Below, one piece after another: positions 1 to 7,730 of a stretch of 24,822 nt of DNA. This stretch comes from an uncultured Collinsella sp. Its GTDB lineage: Bacteria > Actinomycetota > Coriobacteriia > Coriobacteriales > Coriobacteriaceae. The stretch is from NCBI GenBank assembly GCA_937934355.1, contig CALGZY010000059.1:1-24822 (forward strand), written 5' to 3'. A program made the translations under genes and the position numbers. How positions within the stretch are numbered: position 1 is the stretch's first letter; the number at the start of each line of letters is the position of its first letter. The notes beneath the pieces are model-generated. The model worked only from the letters and a program-made list of their open reading frames with translations, did not search any database and was not told the origin of the DNA.

Positions 1-988
1 AGACCTTGATGGCGTCGAGGTCCTCGGGGTTCACGCCCTGGGCCAGCGCCTCCTCAATCTTACGCTCTTCCTGAGCCTTTGCGGCCTCGCGCTCGCGCTT
101 CTCCTTGCGCTTTTTGCGGCGACCAGTGGACTCGCGAGAGGCCTCCTCGACGGCGGCACGAGCCTCCTCAAGCACCTTCTCGCGGCTGTACTCCTCGGCC
201 TCGCGAGCCATGCGGCTGTAGTGGTCCTCTTCGTTGTTGTGACCGCCCTTGCGCTTCTTGCCCTTGCCCTGCTTATCGGGGTTGGGGAAGTCCATGCCGG
301 CAGCGACGTTGTTGCTGGCGTTGGTGCGATGGCTGTGCGGACGGTTCTCGGAGGCGTTGCGCTCGGAGTTGTTGTCGGAGGCGTTGCGATCGTTACGACG
401 GCCACCGCGGCGGTCGTTGTTGCCGCCACGACGGTTGCCGCGCTCGGCAGCGCGCTCGGCCTTGGCCTTCTCCTCGGCGTCCTTCTTCTCCTTGAGCACG
501 GTCTCCTGTGCGGCGATCTGGTCGAGCAGCGAACGGAAGCGCGAACCGGAGTCGGAAGCGGGAACGGCGCGGCGCTGGGCCTCGCGGGCAGCCTCCTCCT
601 TCTCGCGGGCAAGGCGCTCCTGCTCGGCCTTCTTCTTGGCCTCGGCCTCGGCGCGGGCGGCCTCCTCGGCAGCCTGGGCGGCTGCGAACTGACGGCGCTC
701 CTCCTCGCGAGCCTTCTCGGCGGCGATGCGCTCGCGCTCTGCCTCGGCAGCGCGTGCTGCCTCCTCGGCGGCAGCGGCCTGCTCCTCGGCCTGCTTGGCG
801 GCCTCGACTTCCTGGGCGCGGGCCTCGATCACCGAGGCGAGCTGCTTGCGGACCATGGCGACATAAGCGTCCTCCAAGGTGGAGGAAGCGGACTTAGCGG
901 GAATCTTCATTTCGGCGAGATGACCCATCAGTTCCTTGGAGGTCATGCCGAACTCTTTGGCCAGGGTGGACACACGGACTTTTGCCAT
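1..988 (-). CDS. infB: Translation initiation factor IF-2, N-terminal part (runs off the window)
   Basis: IF-2 is the GTPase that brings initiator tRNA to the 30S subunit and promotes subunit joining. Only the first 329 codons are in the window; the GTPase domain lies beyond base 1. The protein begins MAKVRVSTLAKEFGMTSKEL, a typical IF2_N helical domain (about residues 1-50). Next come a long Ala/Glu/Lys/Arg coiled-coil-like stretch (about 50-185), an Arg/Gly/Asn-rich RGG-like segment (about 185-235) and another basic, charged stretch. Such low-complexity extensions are normal for actinobacterial IF-2. The ATG at 988 has an AGGTGA-type ribosome site about eight bases upstream. It is the third gene of rimP-nusA-infB, 91 bases after nusA. 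Identification is firm from the N-terminal domain and gene order; the catalytic part cannot be checked here. Confidence 0.93.
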   Translation of the reverse strand, partial: MAKVRVSTLAKEFGMTSKELMGHLAEMKIPAKSASSTLEDAYVAMVRKQLASVIEARAQEVEAAKQAEEQAAAAEEAARAAEAERERIAAEKAREEERRQFAAAQAAEEAARAEAEAKKKAEQERLAREKEEAAREAQRRAVPASDSGSRFRSLLDQIAAQETVLKEKKDAEEKAKAERAAERGNRRGGNNDRRGGRRNDRNASDNNSERNASENRPHSHRTNASNNVAAGMDFPNPDKQGKGKKRKGGHNNEEDHYSRMAREAEEYSREKVLEEARAAVEEASRESTGRRKKRKEKREREAAKAQEERKIEEALAQGVNPEDLDAIKV

Positions 989-1009
989 ATGACTTCACCT
1001 ACCCTTTCT

Positions 1010-1024
1010 GGCACCTTGGGTGCC
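1010..1024 (-). other. Small hairpin between nusA and infB
   Basis: A perfect six-base-pair stem (GGCACC/GGTGCC) with a three-base loop lies about 22 bases upstream of the infB start codon. There is no T-run, so it is not an intrinsic terminator. It may affect infB ribosome access or mRNA processing; that is a guess. The rest of the 91-base spacer is GC-rich and holds nothing else I recognise. Confidence 0.35.
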
Positions 1025-1079
1025 TAGAGACTGAACGAGCGTGGGGTATGCGCTGGGACCCGCCCGGCGCGACCGCGCG

Positions 1080-2327
1080 CTAGATCAGGTCCTCCGCATC
1101 ATCGAAGGCGTCGGTGTCGTGGACACCGCAGAAACGGGAGCCGGGACGGGCCTGGTTGCGGCACTGGATGCCGTCCTCGGACACGAACTCGCAGCGACGG
1201 ACGTCCTCGTCCTCCTCGTCACCGATCAGGTCGGCGGCGGGCTCCTCGTGAACGGGAACATTCTTGAGGATGTCGGCGGCAAGGGTCTCGGACTTAATGT
1301 CGATGTGCCAGCCGGTCAGGCGCGCGGCGAGGCGGGCGTTCTGGCCCTCCTTGCCGATGGCGAGGGACAGCTGGTCATCGGGCACGATGACGCCGGCGTA
1401 GGCCTTCTCCTCGTCGATAAGGACGCGGGTGACCTTGGCAGGCGACAGGGCGTTGGCGACGTAGACGGCCGGATCGGCATCCCACAGGATGACGTCGACG
1501 CGCTCGCCACGGAGCTCGCCCACGACGGCGCGAACACGGCTGCCCTTAGGGCCGACGCAGGCGCCCACGGGATCCAGGCGATCGTCGAGCGAGTGGACGG
1601 CGACCTTAGAGCGCTGACCGGGCTCGCGGGCGATCGACTTGATCTGGACGGTGCCCTCATAGATCTCGGGCACCTCCTGCTCAAACAGACGACGCATGAG
1701 CTCGGGGTGGGTACGGGAGATGACAATCGGCGGACGGCTGTGCTCGCCACGGACCGGCTGCAGGTTGGAGTTGGGGTCGCGAACGTCGATGATTACGGCC
1801 TTGATATGCTGGTTGTGCAGGTAGCGCTCGCCCATCGGACGCTCGTTGCGCTCGTTCTCGTAACGGCGCTGGTCGAAGTGCGGAAGCTCGGCCTCGACGC
1901 CCTCGCGAATCTTGACGATCGTGAAGTCGGGCGTGGACTGCAGCACGGTACCGCTGATGAGGTCACCGATGCGGCCGGAGAACTCCTCGTAGATCTGCTC
2001 GCGGGCGGAGTTGCGTACGATAGCGTTGATCTCGGCCTTTGCGTGCTGGGCGGCGATGCGGCTCGTGTTCTTGGGAGTGACGTCGATCTCCTCGAACTCG
2101 GTGAAGTTGCCCACCTCGTCCATGGAATCGTCGATCGGCTCCAGACGGTAGACGTAGATCTTGCCGGTGGTGCGGTCGATGGTCACCTTGGCGCCCCACT
2201 CAAGATGCAGGATCTCGGCATAGCTCTTGGCGAGCGACTGCTCCAGGCGGTCGATCAGGTAGAGCTGGTCGATGTGCTTCTCCTGGCAAAGCTCCATCAG
2301 GGCGGACATCATGTCGGATGCTGCCAT
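1080..2327 (-). CDS. nusA: Transcription termination/antitermination factor NusA, with a C-terminal Cys/His motif
   Basis: NusA binds RNA polymerase and nascent RNA and controls pausing, termination and antitermination. This 415-residue protein has the N-terminal RNAP-binding domain (about 1-115), an S1 domain (about 122-215, starting at SGTVLQ) and two KH domains with GxxG loops at GPKG (259-262) and GKEG (324-327). After KH2 comes an acidic linker and then C379, C389, C400 and H403, a C-x9-C-x10-C-x2-H pattern that resembles small zinc-binding modules and is not part of standard NusA. The ATG at 2327 is chosen over an in-frame codon at 2360 because it has an AAGGAAAG ribosome site and begins one base after the rimP stop, implying coupling. 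It sits second in rimP-nusA-infB. Confidence 0.95.
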   Translation of the reverse strand: MAASDMMSALMELCQEKHIDQLYLIDRLEQSLAKSYAEILHLEWGAKVTIDRTTGKIYVYRLEPIDDSMDEVGNFTEFEEIDVTPKNTSRIAAQHAKAEINAIVRNSAREQIYEEFSGRIGDLISGTVLQSTPDFTIVKIREGVEAELPHFDQRRYENERNERPMGERYLHNQHIKAVIIDVRDPNSNLQPVRGEHSRPPIVISRTHPELMRRLFEQEVPEIYEGTVQIKSIAREPGQRSKVAVHSLDDRLDPVGACVGPKGSRVRAVVGELRGERVDVILWDADPAVYVANALSPAKVTRVLIDEEKAYAGVIVPDDQLSLAIGKEGQNARLAARLTGWHIDIKSETLAADILKNVPVHEEPAADLIGDEEDEDVRRCEFVSEDGIQCRNQARPGSRFCGVHDTDAFDDAEDLI

Positions 2328-2328
2328 C

Positions 2329-2823
2329 TTACTTTCCTTCCTTCGCGGGCTTGAAGTCATAGGTGGGCTTCAACTTGCACTTTTTAACATCAGAGAAATC
2401 GAGGGTAACGGACTCGCCGTCCTCGAGCTCGAGGGTCACGTTCGTCTCTGTGGCGGCGGCAATCTTGCCGGCGTACTTGCGACGGCCCTCGGTGGCGGTA
2501 GAGGTGAGCTCGCAGTTCTCGCCCACAAAACGGGCAAAGTCACGCGGGCGGCGCAGCGGGCGCGCCATACCCGGGCTCGACACCTCGAGCGTATAGCTCG
2601 AAGAGATGGGGTCGAGCTCCTCAATCACATCGCCGACCCATTTGGTGTTGGCCGTGACGTCATTGAGCGACAGGCTCTGACCCTCGGCACCCTCGATACG
2701 CACACGCACGCAGGGGGCCTTGGTGGCACCCACGAGCTCAACGTCGACGATGTCGACATCGTGCTGGGGAGCAACGGCCTCGAGCGCGTCGATGATCGCC
2801 TGCTCGGTCTTGGTCTTGACCAT
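2329..2823 (-). CDS. rimP: Ribosome maturation factor RimP
   Basis: RimP is a cytoplasmic factor for 30S subunit maturation. The 164-residue product matches the family in length and layout: an N-terminal alpha/beta domain containing DVDIVDVELVG and the hallmark LEVSSPGMARPL, then a C-terminal SH3-like barrel (about residues 95-160, KYAGKIAAATETNVTLELEDGE) with a lysine-rich end. The ATG at 2823 has a strong GGAGGTG ribosome site seven bases upstream. A longer in-frame reading to 3003 would have to pass through a terminator and a promoter and is rejected. It is the first gene of rimP-nusA-infB and follows a leader with its own promoter and intrinsic terminator. Confidence 0.94.
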   Translation of the reverse strand: MVKTKTEQAIIDALEAVAPQHDVDIVDVELVGATKAPCVRVRIEGAEGQSLSLNDVTANTKWVGDVIEELDPISSSYTLEVSSPGMARPLRRPRDFARFVGENCELTSTATEGRRKYAGKIAAATETNVTLELEDGESVTLDFSDVKKCKLKPTYDFKPAKEGK

Positions 2824-2843
2824 TGCGGCACCTCCATCCATAC

Positions 2844-2876
2844 AAAAAAGAAGCGGGGCCGAAACCCCACTTCTTT
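2844..2876 (-). terminator. Intrinsic terminator inside the rimP-nusA leader (candidate attenuator)
   Basis: Read on the minus strand, GAAGTGGGG and CCCCGCTTC pair around a six-base loop and extend with A-T pairs, followed by six consecutive T residues. The hairpin starts roughly 19 bases after the expected transcription start of the promoter at 2902-2930 and ends about 20 bases before the rimP ATG. So it lies within the operon's own leader and is not simply the end of leuS, which has a separate terminator at 3016-3050. Confidence 0.85.
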
Positions 2877-2901
2877 CAATTACAACTTCATTTGCAAGTA
2901 A

Positions 2902-2930
2902 ACTATACCAATACCTGCGCAAACGTGCAA
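2902..2930 (-). promoter_or_regulatory. Sigma-70 type promoter of rimP-nusA-infB
   Basis: On the minus strand a -35 box TTGCAC (2925-2930) and a -10 box TATAGT (2902-2907) are separated by exactly 17 bases. Transcription should begin near 2895, giving a leader of about 70 bases before rimP that contains the terminator hairpin. The remainder of the leuS-rimP spacer shows no gene. Confidence 0.7.
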
Positions 2931-3015
2931 CCACAACACAAACCCGCAGGTCAGCGTGAGCACAGGTTCTCCACAAGAAATGGATAATTGGGTGTTGTCG
3001 CAAGTATCCATAACC

Positions 3016-3050
3016 AAAAAGAGGGGCGACTCCCTGTGGAATCGTCCCTC
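3016..3050 (-). terminator. leuS terminator
   Basis: Arms at 3021-3033 and 3038-3050 form a 13-position stem with one A-C mismatch and one G-T wobble and a four-base loop, followed on the minus strand by five T residues. It begins about 30 bases after the leuS stop. The plus strand also has a T-run on the other side, so it could work in both directions. Confidence 0.8.
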
Positions 3051-3079
3051 GCTTTTTATGTCAACTATGCGCGCAGCGC

Positions 3080-5656
3080 TTACTTGACCACCAGGTTAAC
3101 CAGCTTGCCGGGCACGCAGATGGCCTTGACGACCGTCTTGCCCTCGGTCCACTTGGCAACGGCAGCCTCGGCGGCAGCCTGCATTTCCTCGTTGGAGGCA
3201 TCGCGGGCCACGTCAATGCGGCCACGGACCTTGCCGAGTACCTGGACGACGATCTGCACCGTGTCCTCGATGGACTCGGCCAGGTCGAACTCGGGCCAGG
3301 CGGCGGTGTAGGCGTTGCCCTCGCAGCCGAGTGCCTCGTGCCACAGCTCGTCGGCCCAGAACGGGCAGATGGGCGCCAGGACGCTCACGATGTCCTTGGC
3401 CACGCCGTAGCACAGGGCCTTGTCGCGGTCAGCACCCTCGGTGGCGTTGAGGTAGGCGCTCGCCGCGTTGACGAGCTCCATGACGGCCGAGATCGCGGTG
3501 TTGAACTGGCCGCGATCGAAGTCCTCGGTGCACTTGGCGATGGTACGGTGACGCTCGCGGTAGAGCTTCATCGCGGTCTCGTCGAGCGCGGACTTGTCGA
3601 AGGTTACGTTGACGTCGCCCGACTGGACGAGCTGCCACACGATACGCCAGGCGCGCTTGATAAAGCGGTTGGCGCCCTCGACGGCCTTGGGATCCCAGTC
3701 GAAGTCCTTCTCGGGCGGGGCGATAAACAGGATCGCCAGACGCATGGTGTCGGCGCCGTAGGGCTCGATGACCGAGCTCGGGGGCACGACGTTTCCCTTG
3801 GACTTGGACATGGTGTCGCCGTTCTCGTCCTTGACCATGCCCTGGCACAGCAAGTTGGTAAAGGGCTCGTCCACGCTCAGCAGGCCCAGATCGCGCAGCG
3901 CCTTGGTAAAGAAGCGACTGTAGAGCAGGTGCAGAATGGCATGCTCGATGCCGCCGATGTAGTTATCGACGGGCATCCAACGGTCGGCGGCCTCGCGGGA
4001 GAAGGGCAGCTCGGTGTTGTGCGGGTCGGTATAGCGCAGGTAATACCAGCTGGAGCAGGTGAAGGTGTCCATGGTATCGGTCTCGCGCTTGGCCGGGCGG
4101 CCGCAGACCGGGCAGGTGGTCTCGTAGAACTCCTTGCACTCGGCGAGGGTCTCGCCGGCACCCAAGTCCAGGTTCTCGGGCAGCGTCACCGGCAGCTGGT
4201 CCTCGGGCACGGGGACGATGCCGCAGTGCTCGCAGTGGATGGCCGGGATGGGGTTGCCCCAATAGCGCTGGCGGCTGATGAGCCAGTCGCGCAGACGGAA
4301 CTCAACCTTGCGACGGCCGCAGCCCATGGCCTCAAGATCGGCCACGATCGCAGCCTCGCCCTCGGAGTGCTTGCCGCCGCGCATGCCGGTGTACTTGCCG
4401 GACTGGACGAGCGTGCCCTCGGCAGCGTGGGCGCAATCCCAGTCAACGTTCTCGGCATGGAAGGTATCGATGGTCTCGCCGCTGGCCTCGACGGCAGCGC
4501 GGTCGTCATCGTCCAGGATGATCGGCACAATAGGCAGATCGTACTTGCGGGCGAACTCAAAGTCACGCTGGTCGCCGCAGGGAACGGCCATGACGGCGCC
4601 GGTGCCGTAGTCGGCAACGACATAATCGGCAACCCACACGGGGACCTTCTCGCCGTTGACGGGGTTCACCACATAGCGGCCGGTAAAGGCACCGTGCTTC
4701 TCGAGGGTGCCCTGGGCACGCTCGACGGCAGAGATATGCTTGGAGTCCTCGACGATCTTGGTGACGGCCTCCTCGTACTCCGTGCCCTCGACGAGCTCGT
4801 GCAGGCGCGCGTACTCGGGAGCCAGGACAAAGAAGGAGACACCGAAGAGTGTGTCGGCTCGCGTGGTGAAGACGGTGATCTTACCCTCGTCGCCCTCGAT
4901 GGGCTCGCCATCCTTGTCGCACAGGGTAAAGTCGACCTCGGCGCCCTCGGAGCGGCCGATCCAGTTGGCCTGCATCTGCTTGACGCGCTCGGGCCAGCCG
5001 GGGAGCTTCTCCAGATCGTCGAGCAGCTCCTGGGAGTACTCGGTAATCTTGAAGTACCACTGCTCCAGGTCGCGCTTCTCGGGCTCGGTGCCGCAGCGCC
5101 AGCACTTACCCTCGGTGACCTGTTCGTTGGCCAGAACGGTCTTGCAGTTGGGGCACCAGTTGACCGGGTTCTTCTTGCGGTAGACCAGGCCCTTTTCCCA
5201 CAGCTTCTCAAAGATCCACTGGCCCCAGCGATAGTAGTCGGGGCTGCAGGTCTTGACCATGCGATCCAGATCGTAGGAGAAGCCCATGCGCTTCATCGTG
5301 GCGAGCGCCTGGTCCATGTTCTTATACGTCCAGGCGGCAGCCTGCGTGTTGTGCTTGATGGCGGCGTTCTCGGCAGGCAGGCCAAAGGCATCGAAGCCGA
5401 TGGGGTGCAGCACGTCGTAGCCGCGCATGCGGGCCTGACGGGCCATGGCATCGCCGATGGTATAGTTGCGCGCGTGGCCCATGTGCAGGTCGCCCGACGG
5501 ATACGGGAACATCTCGAGCACGTACTTCTTGGGCTTGCTGTCGTCGGTGTCGACGGCAAAGAGGTTGGAGTCCTCCCAGGCCTTCATCCACCTAGACTCA
5601 ATGGCCTGCGCGTCGTATGCAGGGATCTCGTCCTTATGATCTGTGCAATCGCACAT
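3080..5656 (-). CDS. leuS: Leucyl-tRNA synthetase
   Basis: LeuRS charges tRNA-Leu and edits mischarged products. The 858-residue length is normal for bacteria. Visible landmarks are the HMGH form of the HIGH motif (58-61, in [13 protein letters not shown]), the CP1 editing domain (about 225-430, with TTRADTLFG and [15 protein letters not shown]), a zinc-ribbon-like CPNC...CWRC segment before it, the SKSKG form of KMSKS (around 616-621) and the C-terminal anticodon and tRNA-binding domain ending [11 protein letters not shown]. The ATG at 5656 has AAAGGAGC just upstream. A longer open frame to 5833 has no family similarity and would translate the inverted-repeat leader. One oddity is that the usual AHD or GHD of the editing site reads C360-G361-D362 here, so the histidine is absent. 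It is transcribed alone. Confidence 0.97.
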   Translation of the reverse strand: MCDCTDHKDEIPAYDAQAIESRWMKAWEDSNLFAVDTDDSKPKKYVLEMFPYPSGDLHMGHARNYTIGDAMARQARMRGYDVLHPIGFDAFGLPAENAAIKHNTQAAAWTYKNMDQALATMKRMGFSYDLDRMVKTCSPDYYRWGQWIFEKLWEKGLVYRKKNPVNWCPNCKTVLANEQVTEGKCWRCGTEPEKRDLEQWYFKITEYSQELLDDLEKLPGWPERVKQMQANWIGRSEGAEVDFTLCDKDGEPIEGDEGKITVFTTRADTLFGVSFFVLAPEYARLHELVEGTEYEEAVTKIVEDSKHISAVERAQGTLEKHGAFTGRYVVNPVNGEKVPVWVADYVVADYGTGAVMAVPCGDQRDFEFARKYDLPIVPIILDDDDRAAVEASGETIDTFHAENVDWDCAHAAEGTLVQSGKYTGMRGGKHSEGEAAIVADLEAMGCGRRKVEFRLRDWLISRQRYWGNPIPAIHCEHCGIVPVPEDQLPVTLPENLDLGAGETLAECKEFYETTCPVCGRPAKRETDTMDTFTCSSWYYLRYTDPHNTELPFSREAADRWMPVDNYIGGIEHAILHLLYSRFFTKALRDLGLLSVDEPFTNLLCQGMVKDENGDTMSKSKGNVVPPSSVIEPYGADTMRLAILFIAPPEKDFDWDPKAVEGANRFIKRAWRIVWQLVQSGDVNVTFDKSALDETAMKLYRERHRTIAKCTEDFDRGQFNTAISAVMELVNAASAYLNATEGADRDKALCYGVAKDIVSVLAPICPFWADELWHEALGCEGNAYTAAWPEFDLAESIEDTVQIVVQVLGKVRGRIDVARDASNEEMQAAAEAAVAKWTEGKTVVKAICVPGKLVNLVVK

Positions 5657-5677
5657 ATCAGCTCCTTTAATCTTAGC

Positions 5678-5799
5678 TGGGGTCGGTCGGCTTGGCTTTT
5701 TCGCTACTGCGAACAGTCCTGCGCAAGACGAAGAGCACATTAAGTGCTCTTCTTTGCGTGCGGAACTTGTAGCGAACACAGCCAAGCCGACCGACCCTA
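5678..5799 (-). repeat. Large near-perfect inverted repeat in the leuS leader
   Basis: The ends at 5680-5697 and 5780-5797 form an uninterrupted 18-base-pair stem. After a small internal loop the stem continues for eight more pairs (TTCGCTAC with GTAGCGAA). The interior folds again, capped by AAGAGCAC/GTGCTCTT around a five-base loop. The element starts about ten bases after the predicted leuS transcription start and ends 22 bases before the ATG, so the leuS mRNA would carry it as one long hairpin. It could be a regulatory leader or a small non-autonomous inverted-repeat element. I see no T-box consensus and no clear target duplication. Confidence 0.8.
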
Positions 5800-5814
5800 A
5801 GGTTAACTTGACTG

Positions 5815-5823
5815 ATGATAGCA
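5815..5823 (-). promoter_or_regulatory. Extended -10 promoter of leuS
   Basis: The minus strand reads TGCTATCAT, a good extended -10 motif (TGnTATAAT). No convincing -35 box is present, which is tolerated with an extended -10. The expected start near 5808 places the inverted repeat at the very 5' end of the transcript. Confidence 0.5.
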
Positions 5824-5831
5824 AATACGAC

Positions 5832-5866
5832 AAGCGAGATGCCTGCGACTTGCAGGCATCTCGCTT
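5832..5866. terminator. Strong 15-base-pair hairpin between guaB and leuS
   Basis: The arms at 5832-5846 and 5852-5866 are perfect complements with a five-base loop. The T-run is short on both strands and slightly better on the plus strand (CTTTATC). Because both flanking genes read on the minus strand, its likely job is to insulate leuS from guaB read-through, but the orientation is ambiguous and it overlaps the -35 region of the leuS promoter. Confidence 0.55.
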
Positions 5867-5903
5867 TATCTAAATAACGTGGTTGGAACTCAACCTTTGT
5901 ATG

Positions 5904-5929
5904 AAACCCGTTCTAGCACGAACGGGTTT
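5904..5929. terminator. 10-base-pair hairpin downstream of guaB
   Basis: AAACCCGTTC (5904-5913) pairs perfectly with GAACGGGTTT (5920-5929) around a six-base loop. It follows the structured repeat after guaB and may terminate guaB transcription. The T-run is only three to four bases on either strand, so efficiency is uncertain. Confidence 0.5.
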
Positions 5930-5930
5930 T

Positions 5931-6016
5931 CCAAGTGCCGCAGATTGCCGTGAAAGAGGAGCGACGCGTACTTTGGTACGCGAGCGACGGTTTGAACGGT
6001 AAGGTGCGGTGCTTGG
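5931..6016. repeat. Structured intergenic repeat, copy A (candidate ncRNA or REP-like element)
   Basis: The 44-base core (5952-5995) is nearly identical to copy B at 13497-13541. Core landmarks are GAAAGAGGAGCGA on the left, a seven-pair hairpin CGCGTAC/GTACGCG at 5965-5982, and GAGCGACGGTTTGA on the right. Outside the core, 5931-5951 and 5996-6016 form a 21-position stem with three wobbles and one two-by-two purine internal loop. The arm sequences differ from copy B but pairing is kept, so the fold appears to matter. It begins ten bases after the guaB stop. The transcribed strand is unknown. Confidence 0.75.
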
Positions 6017-6025
6017 GAAAGCCGC

Positions 6026-7537
6026 TTAGCGGTAGCTGACGCTTTGCTGGGAGTCCTTGACGACAACGTCGTGGGCACCGCCTTCGACGATGGAGGTGGA
6101 GCTGACCAGGGTCAGGCGTGCCTTTTCCTGGAGCTCGGGAATCGAGAGGGCGCCGCAGTTGCACATCGTGGACTTGACCTTGTAAAGCGTGCCGCCCACG
6201 CCGTCCTTGAGGGAGCCGGCGTACGGGACGTAGGAGTCGACGCCCTCGACGAAGCTGAGCTTCGCGGCGCCGCCCAGGTCGTAGCGCTGCCAGTTGCGGG
6301 CACGCGCGGAACCCTCGCCCCAGTACTCCTTCATGTACTGGCCATTGACGTTGACGCGCTCGGTCGGGCTCTCGTCGAAGCGGGCGAAGTAGCGGCCCAG
6401 CATCATAAAGTCGGCACCCATGGCAAGGGCGAGCGTCATGTGGTAGTCGTAGACGATACCGCCGTCGGAGCACACGGGCACGTAGACGCCAGTCTCCTCG
6501 TAGTACTCGTCGCGAGCACGGCAGACGTCGATCAGCGCGGTGGCCTGGCCACGGCCGATGCCCTTAGTCTCGCGGGTAATGCAGATGGAACCGCCGCCGA
6601 TACCGACCTTGATGAAGTCGGCACCGCAGTCGGCCAGGAAGCGGAAGCCCTCGGCGTCGACGACGTTACCGGCACCGACCTTGACGTCCTCGCCGTAGTT
6701 GGCGCGGATCCACTCGATGGTGCGCTTCTGCCACTCGCTGAAGCCCTCGGAAGAGTCGATGCACAGGACGTCGGCACCGGCCTCGATGAGCAGCGGCACG
6801 CGCTCGGCATAGTCGCGGGTGTTGATACCGGCGCCGACCATGTAGCGCTTGTCGCCGTCGAGCAGCTCGTTGGGGTTGGTCTTGTGGCTGTCGTAGTCCT
6901 TACGGAAAACGATGCCCATCAGGTGATCGTTGTCGTCGACGATGGGCAGGGCGTTGAGCTTGTTGTCCCAGATCACGTCGTTGGCAACCTTGAGGCTGAT
7001 GTTCTTGTCGCCCACGATGAGCTGCTCACGCGGAGTCATGAACTCAGAGACCTTCGTCTGGTGGTCATCGCGACTGGGGCGATAGTCACGGCTGGTGACG
7101 ATGCCCAGGAGCTTACCCTTGGGAGTGCCATCGTCGGTAACCGGCATGGTGGAGTGACCGGTCTTCTCCTTGAGCTCGATGACCTGCTCCATGGTCATGT
7201 CGGGGGTCAGCGTGGAATCGGACTGAACGAAGCCGGCCTTGTGATCCTTGACGGCCTTGACCATAGCGGCCTCGGACTCGGCGCTCTGGGAACCGTAAAT
7301 GAAGGACAGGCCACCCTCGGTAGCGAGCGCGACACCCATATCGACGCCCGAGACGGACTGCATGATGGCGGAAACCATGGGGATGTTCAGGGTGATTGCC
7401 GGCTTCTCACCGCGCTTAAAGCGGGTTAGCGGCGTCTTAAGAGAGACGTTGTTGGGGATGCACTGCGAGGACGAGTAACCAGGGACCAGCAGATACTCCG
7501 AAAACGTGTGGGACTCACCGGGAAAGAACGTAGCCAT
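6026..7537 (-). CDS. guaB: Inosine-5'-monophosphate dehydrogenase
   Basis: IMPDH oxidises IMP to XMP with NAD+, the committed step of guanine nucleotide synthesis. The 503-residue protein has a TIM barrel interrupted by two CBS repeats (about residues 105-215). The catalytic loop reads [15 protein letters not shown] with the nucleophile at Cys319, and the mobile flap has the IMPDH-specific Arg418-Tyr419 pair in NWQRYDLGG, which separates it from GMP reductase. The substrate-binding DSSEG (261-265) and SDGGI (357-361) segments are present. The sequence is somewhat divergent from textbook GuaB (GGGS in place of GPGS). The ATG at 7537 has AAAGGAG six bases upstream. It is monocistronic and shares a divergent promoter region with the small regulator. 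Confidence 0.94.
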   Translation of the reverse strand: MATFFPGESHTFSEYLLVPGYSSSQCIPNNVSLKTPLTRFKRGEKPAITLNIPMVSAIMQSVSGVDMGVALATEGGLSFIYGSQSAESEAAMVKAVKDHKAGFVQSDSTLTPDMTMEQVIELKEKTGHSTMPVTDDGTPKGKLLGIVTSRDYRPSRDDHQTKVSEFMTPREQLIVGDKNISLKVANDVIWDNKLNALPIVDDNDHLMGIVFRKDYDSHKTNPNELLDGDKRYMVGAGINTRDYAERVPLLIEAGADVLCIDSSEGFSEWQKRTIEWIRANYGEDVKVGAGNVVDAEGFRFLADCGADFIKVGIGGGSICITRETKGIGRGQATALIDVCRARDEYYEETGVYVPVCSDGGIVYDYHMTLALAMGADFMMLGRYFARFDESPTERVNVNGQYMKEYWGEGSARARNWQRYDLGGAAKLSFVEGVDSYVPYAGSLKDGVGGTLYKVKSTMCNCGALSIPELQEKARLTLVSSTSIVEGGAHDVVVKDSQQSVSYR

Positions 7538-7616
7538 GTTTCTCCTTTTTCCATGCGACCGGTCGGCTGCAGGCCTCGTAGGACCCAGCCCAACCTTGGG
7601 CGCCCAATACTGGGGA

Positions 7617-7646
7617 AGTATCTTAACGCACTTTGACTGCTACAAT
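7617..7646. promoter_or_regulatory. Overlapping divergent promoters of guaB and the ModE-type regulator
   Basis: On the minus strand TTGTAG (7640-7645) and GATACT (7617-7622), 17 bases apart, would drive guaB. On the plus strand an extended -10, TGCTACAAT (7638-7646), would drive the regulator. The plus -10 covers the minus -35, so the two polymerases should compete. The guaB leader of about 70 bases contains a GCCCAAGGTTGGGC hairpin near 7600 but no riboswitch I recognise. Confidence 0.45.
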
Positions 7647-7730
7647 GCATGATTTAAGAAGAGCACACGAGGGTTTGACGCAGGCTTTGCGTTTACCCAG
7701 CAAACACTTTAGCGGAGAGACGTGGAGCGC

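Noticed and set aside
2824..3003. Extended start of RimP
   Set aside because: It would read through a terminator hairpin and a promoter; the ATG at 2823 has a strong ribosome site and the normal family N-terminus.
3338..5743. Long open reading frame on the plus strand opposite leuS (and similar ones opposite nusA, guaB, scrB and the PelA-like gene)
   Set aside because: These are codon-bias shadows in GC-rich DNA: repetitive Leu/Val/Asp/Gly or Arg/Ala composition, no recognisable domains, and exact opposition to well-supported genes.
5678..5799. Calling the leuS inverted repeat a MITE
   Set aside because: There is only one copy in the window and no convincing target-site duplication; kept as an unassigned inverted repeat.
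5657..5814. T-box riboswitch before leuS
   Set aside because: No AGGGTGGNACCGCG-like T-box sequence and no antiterminator/terminator pair; the leader is a single long hairpin.
5657..5833. LeuRS N-terminal extension of about 59 residues
   Set aside because: It would translate both arms of the inverted repeat, has no family similarity, starts at a TTG without a ribosome site, and a proper site precedes the ATG at 5656.
7538..7640. Purine-type riboswitch in the guaB leader
   Set aside because: Only a simple GCCCAAGGTTGGGC hairpin is seen; no three-way-junction pattern or other known riboswitch consensus.
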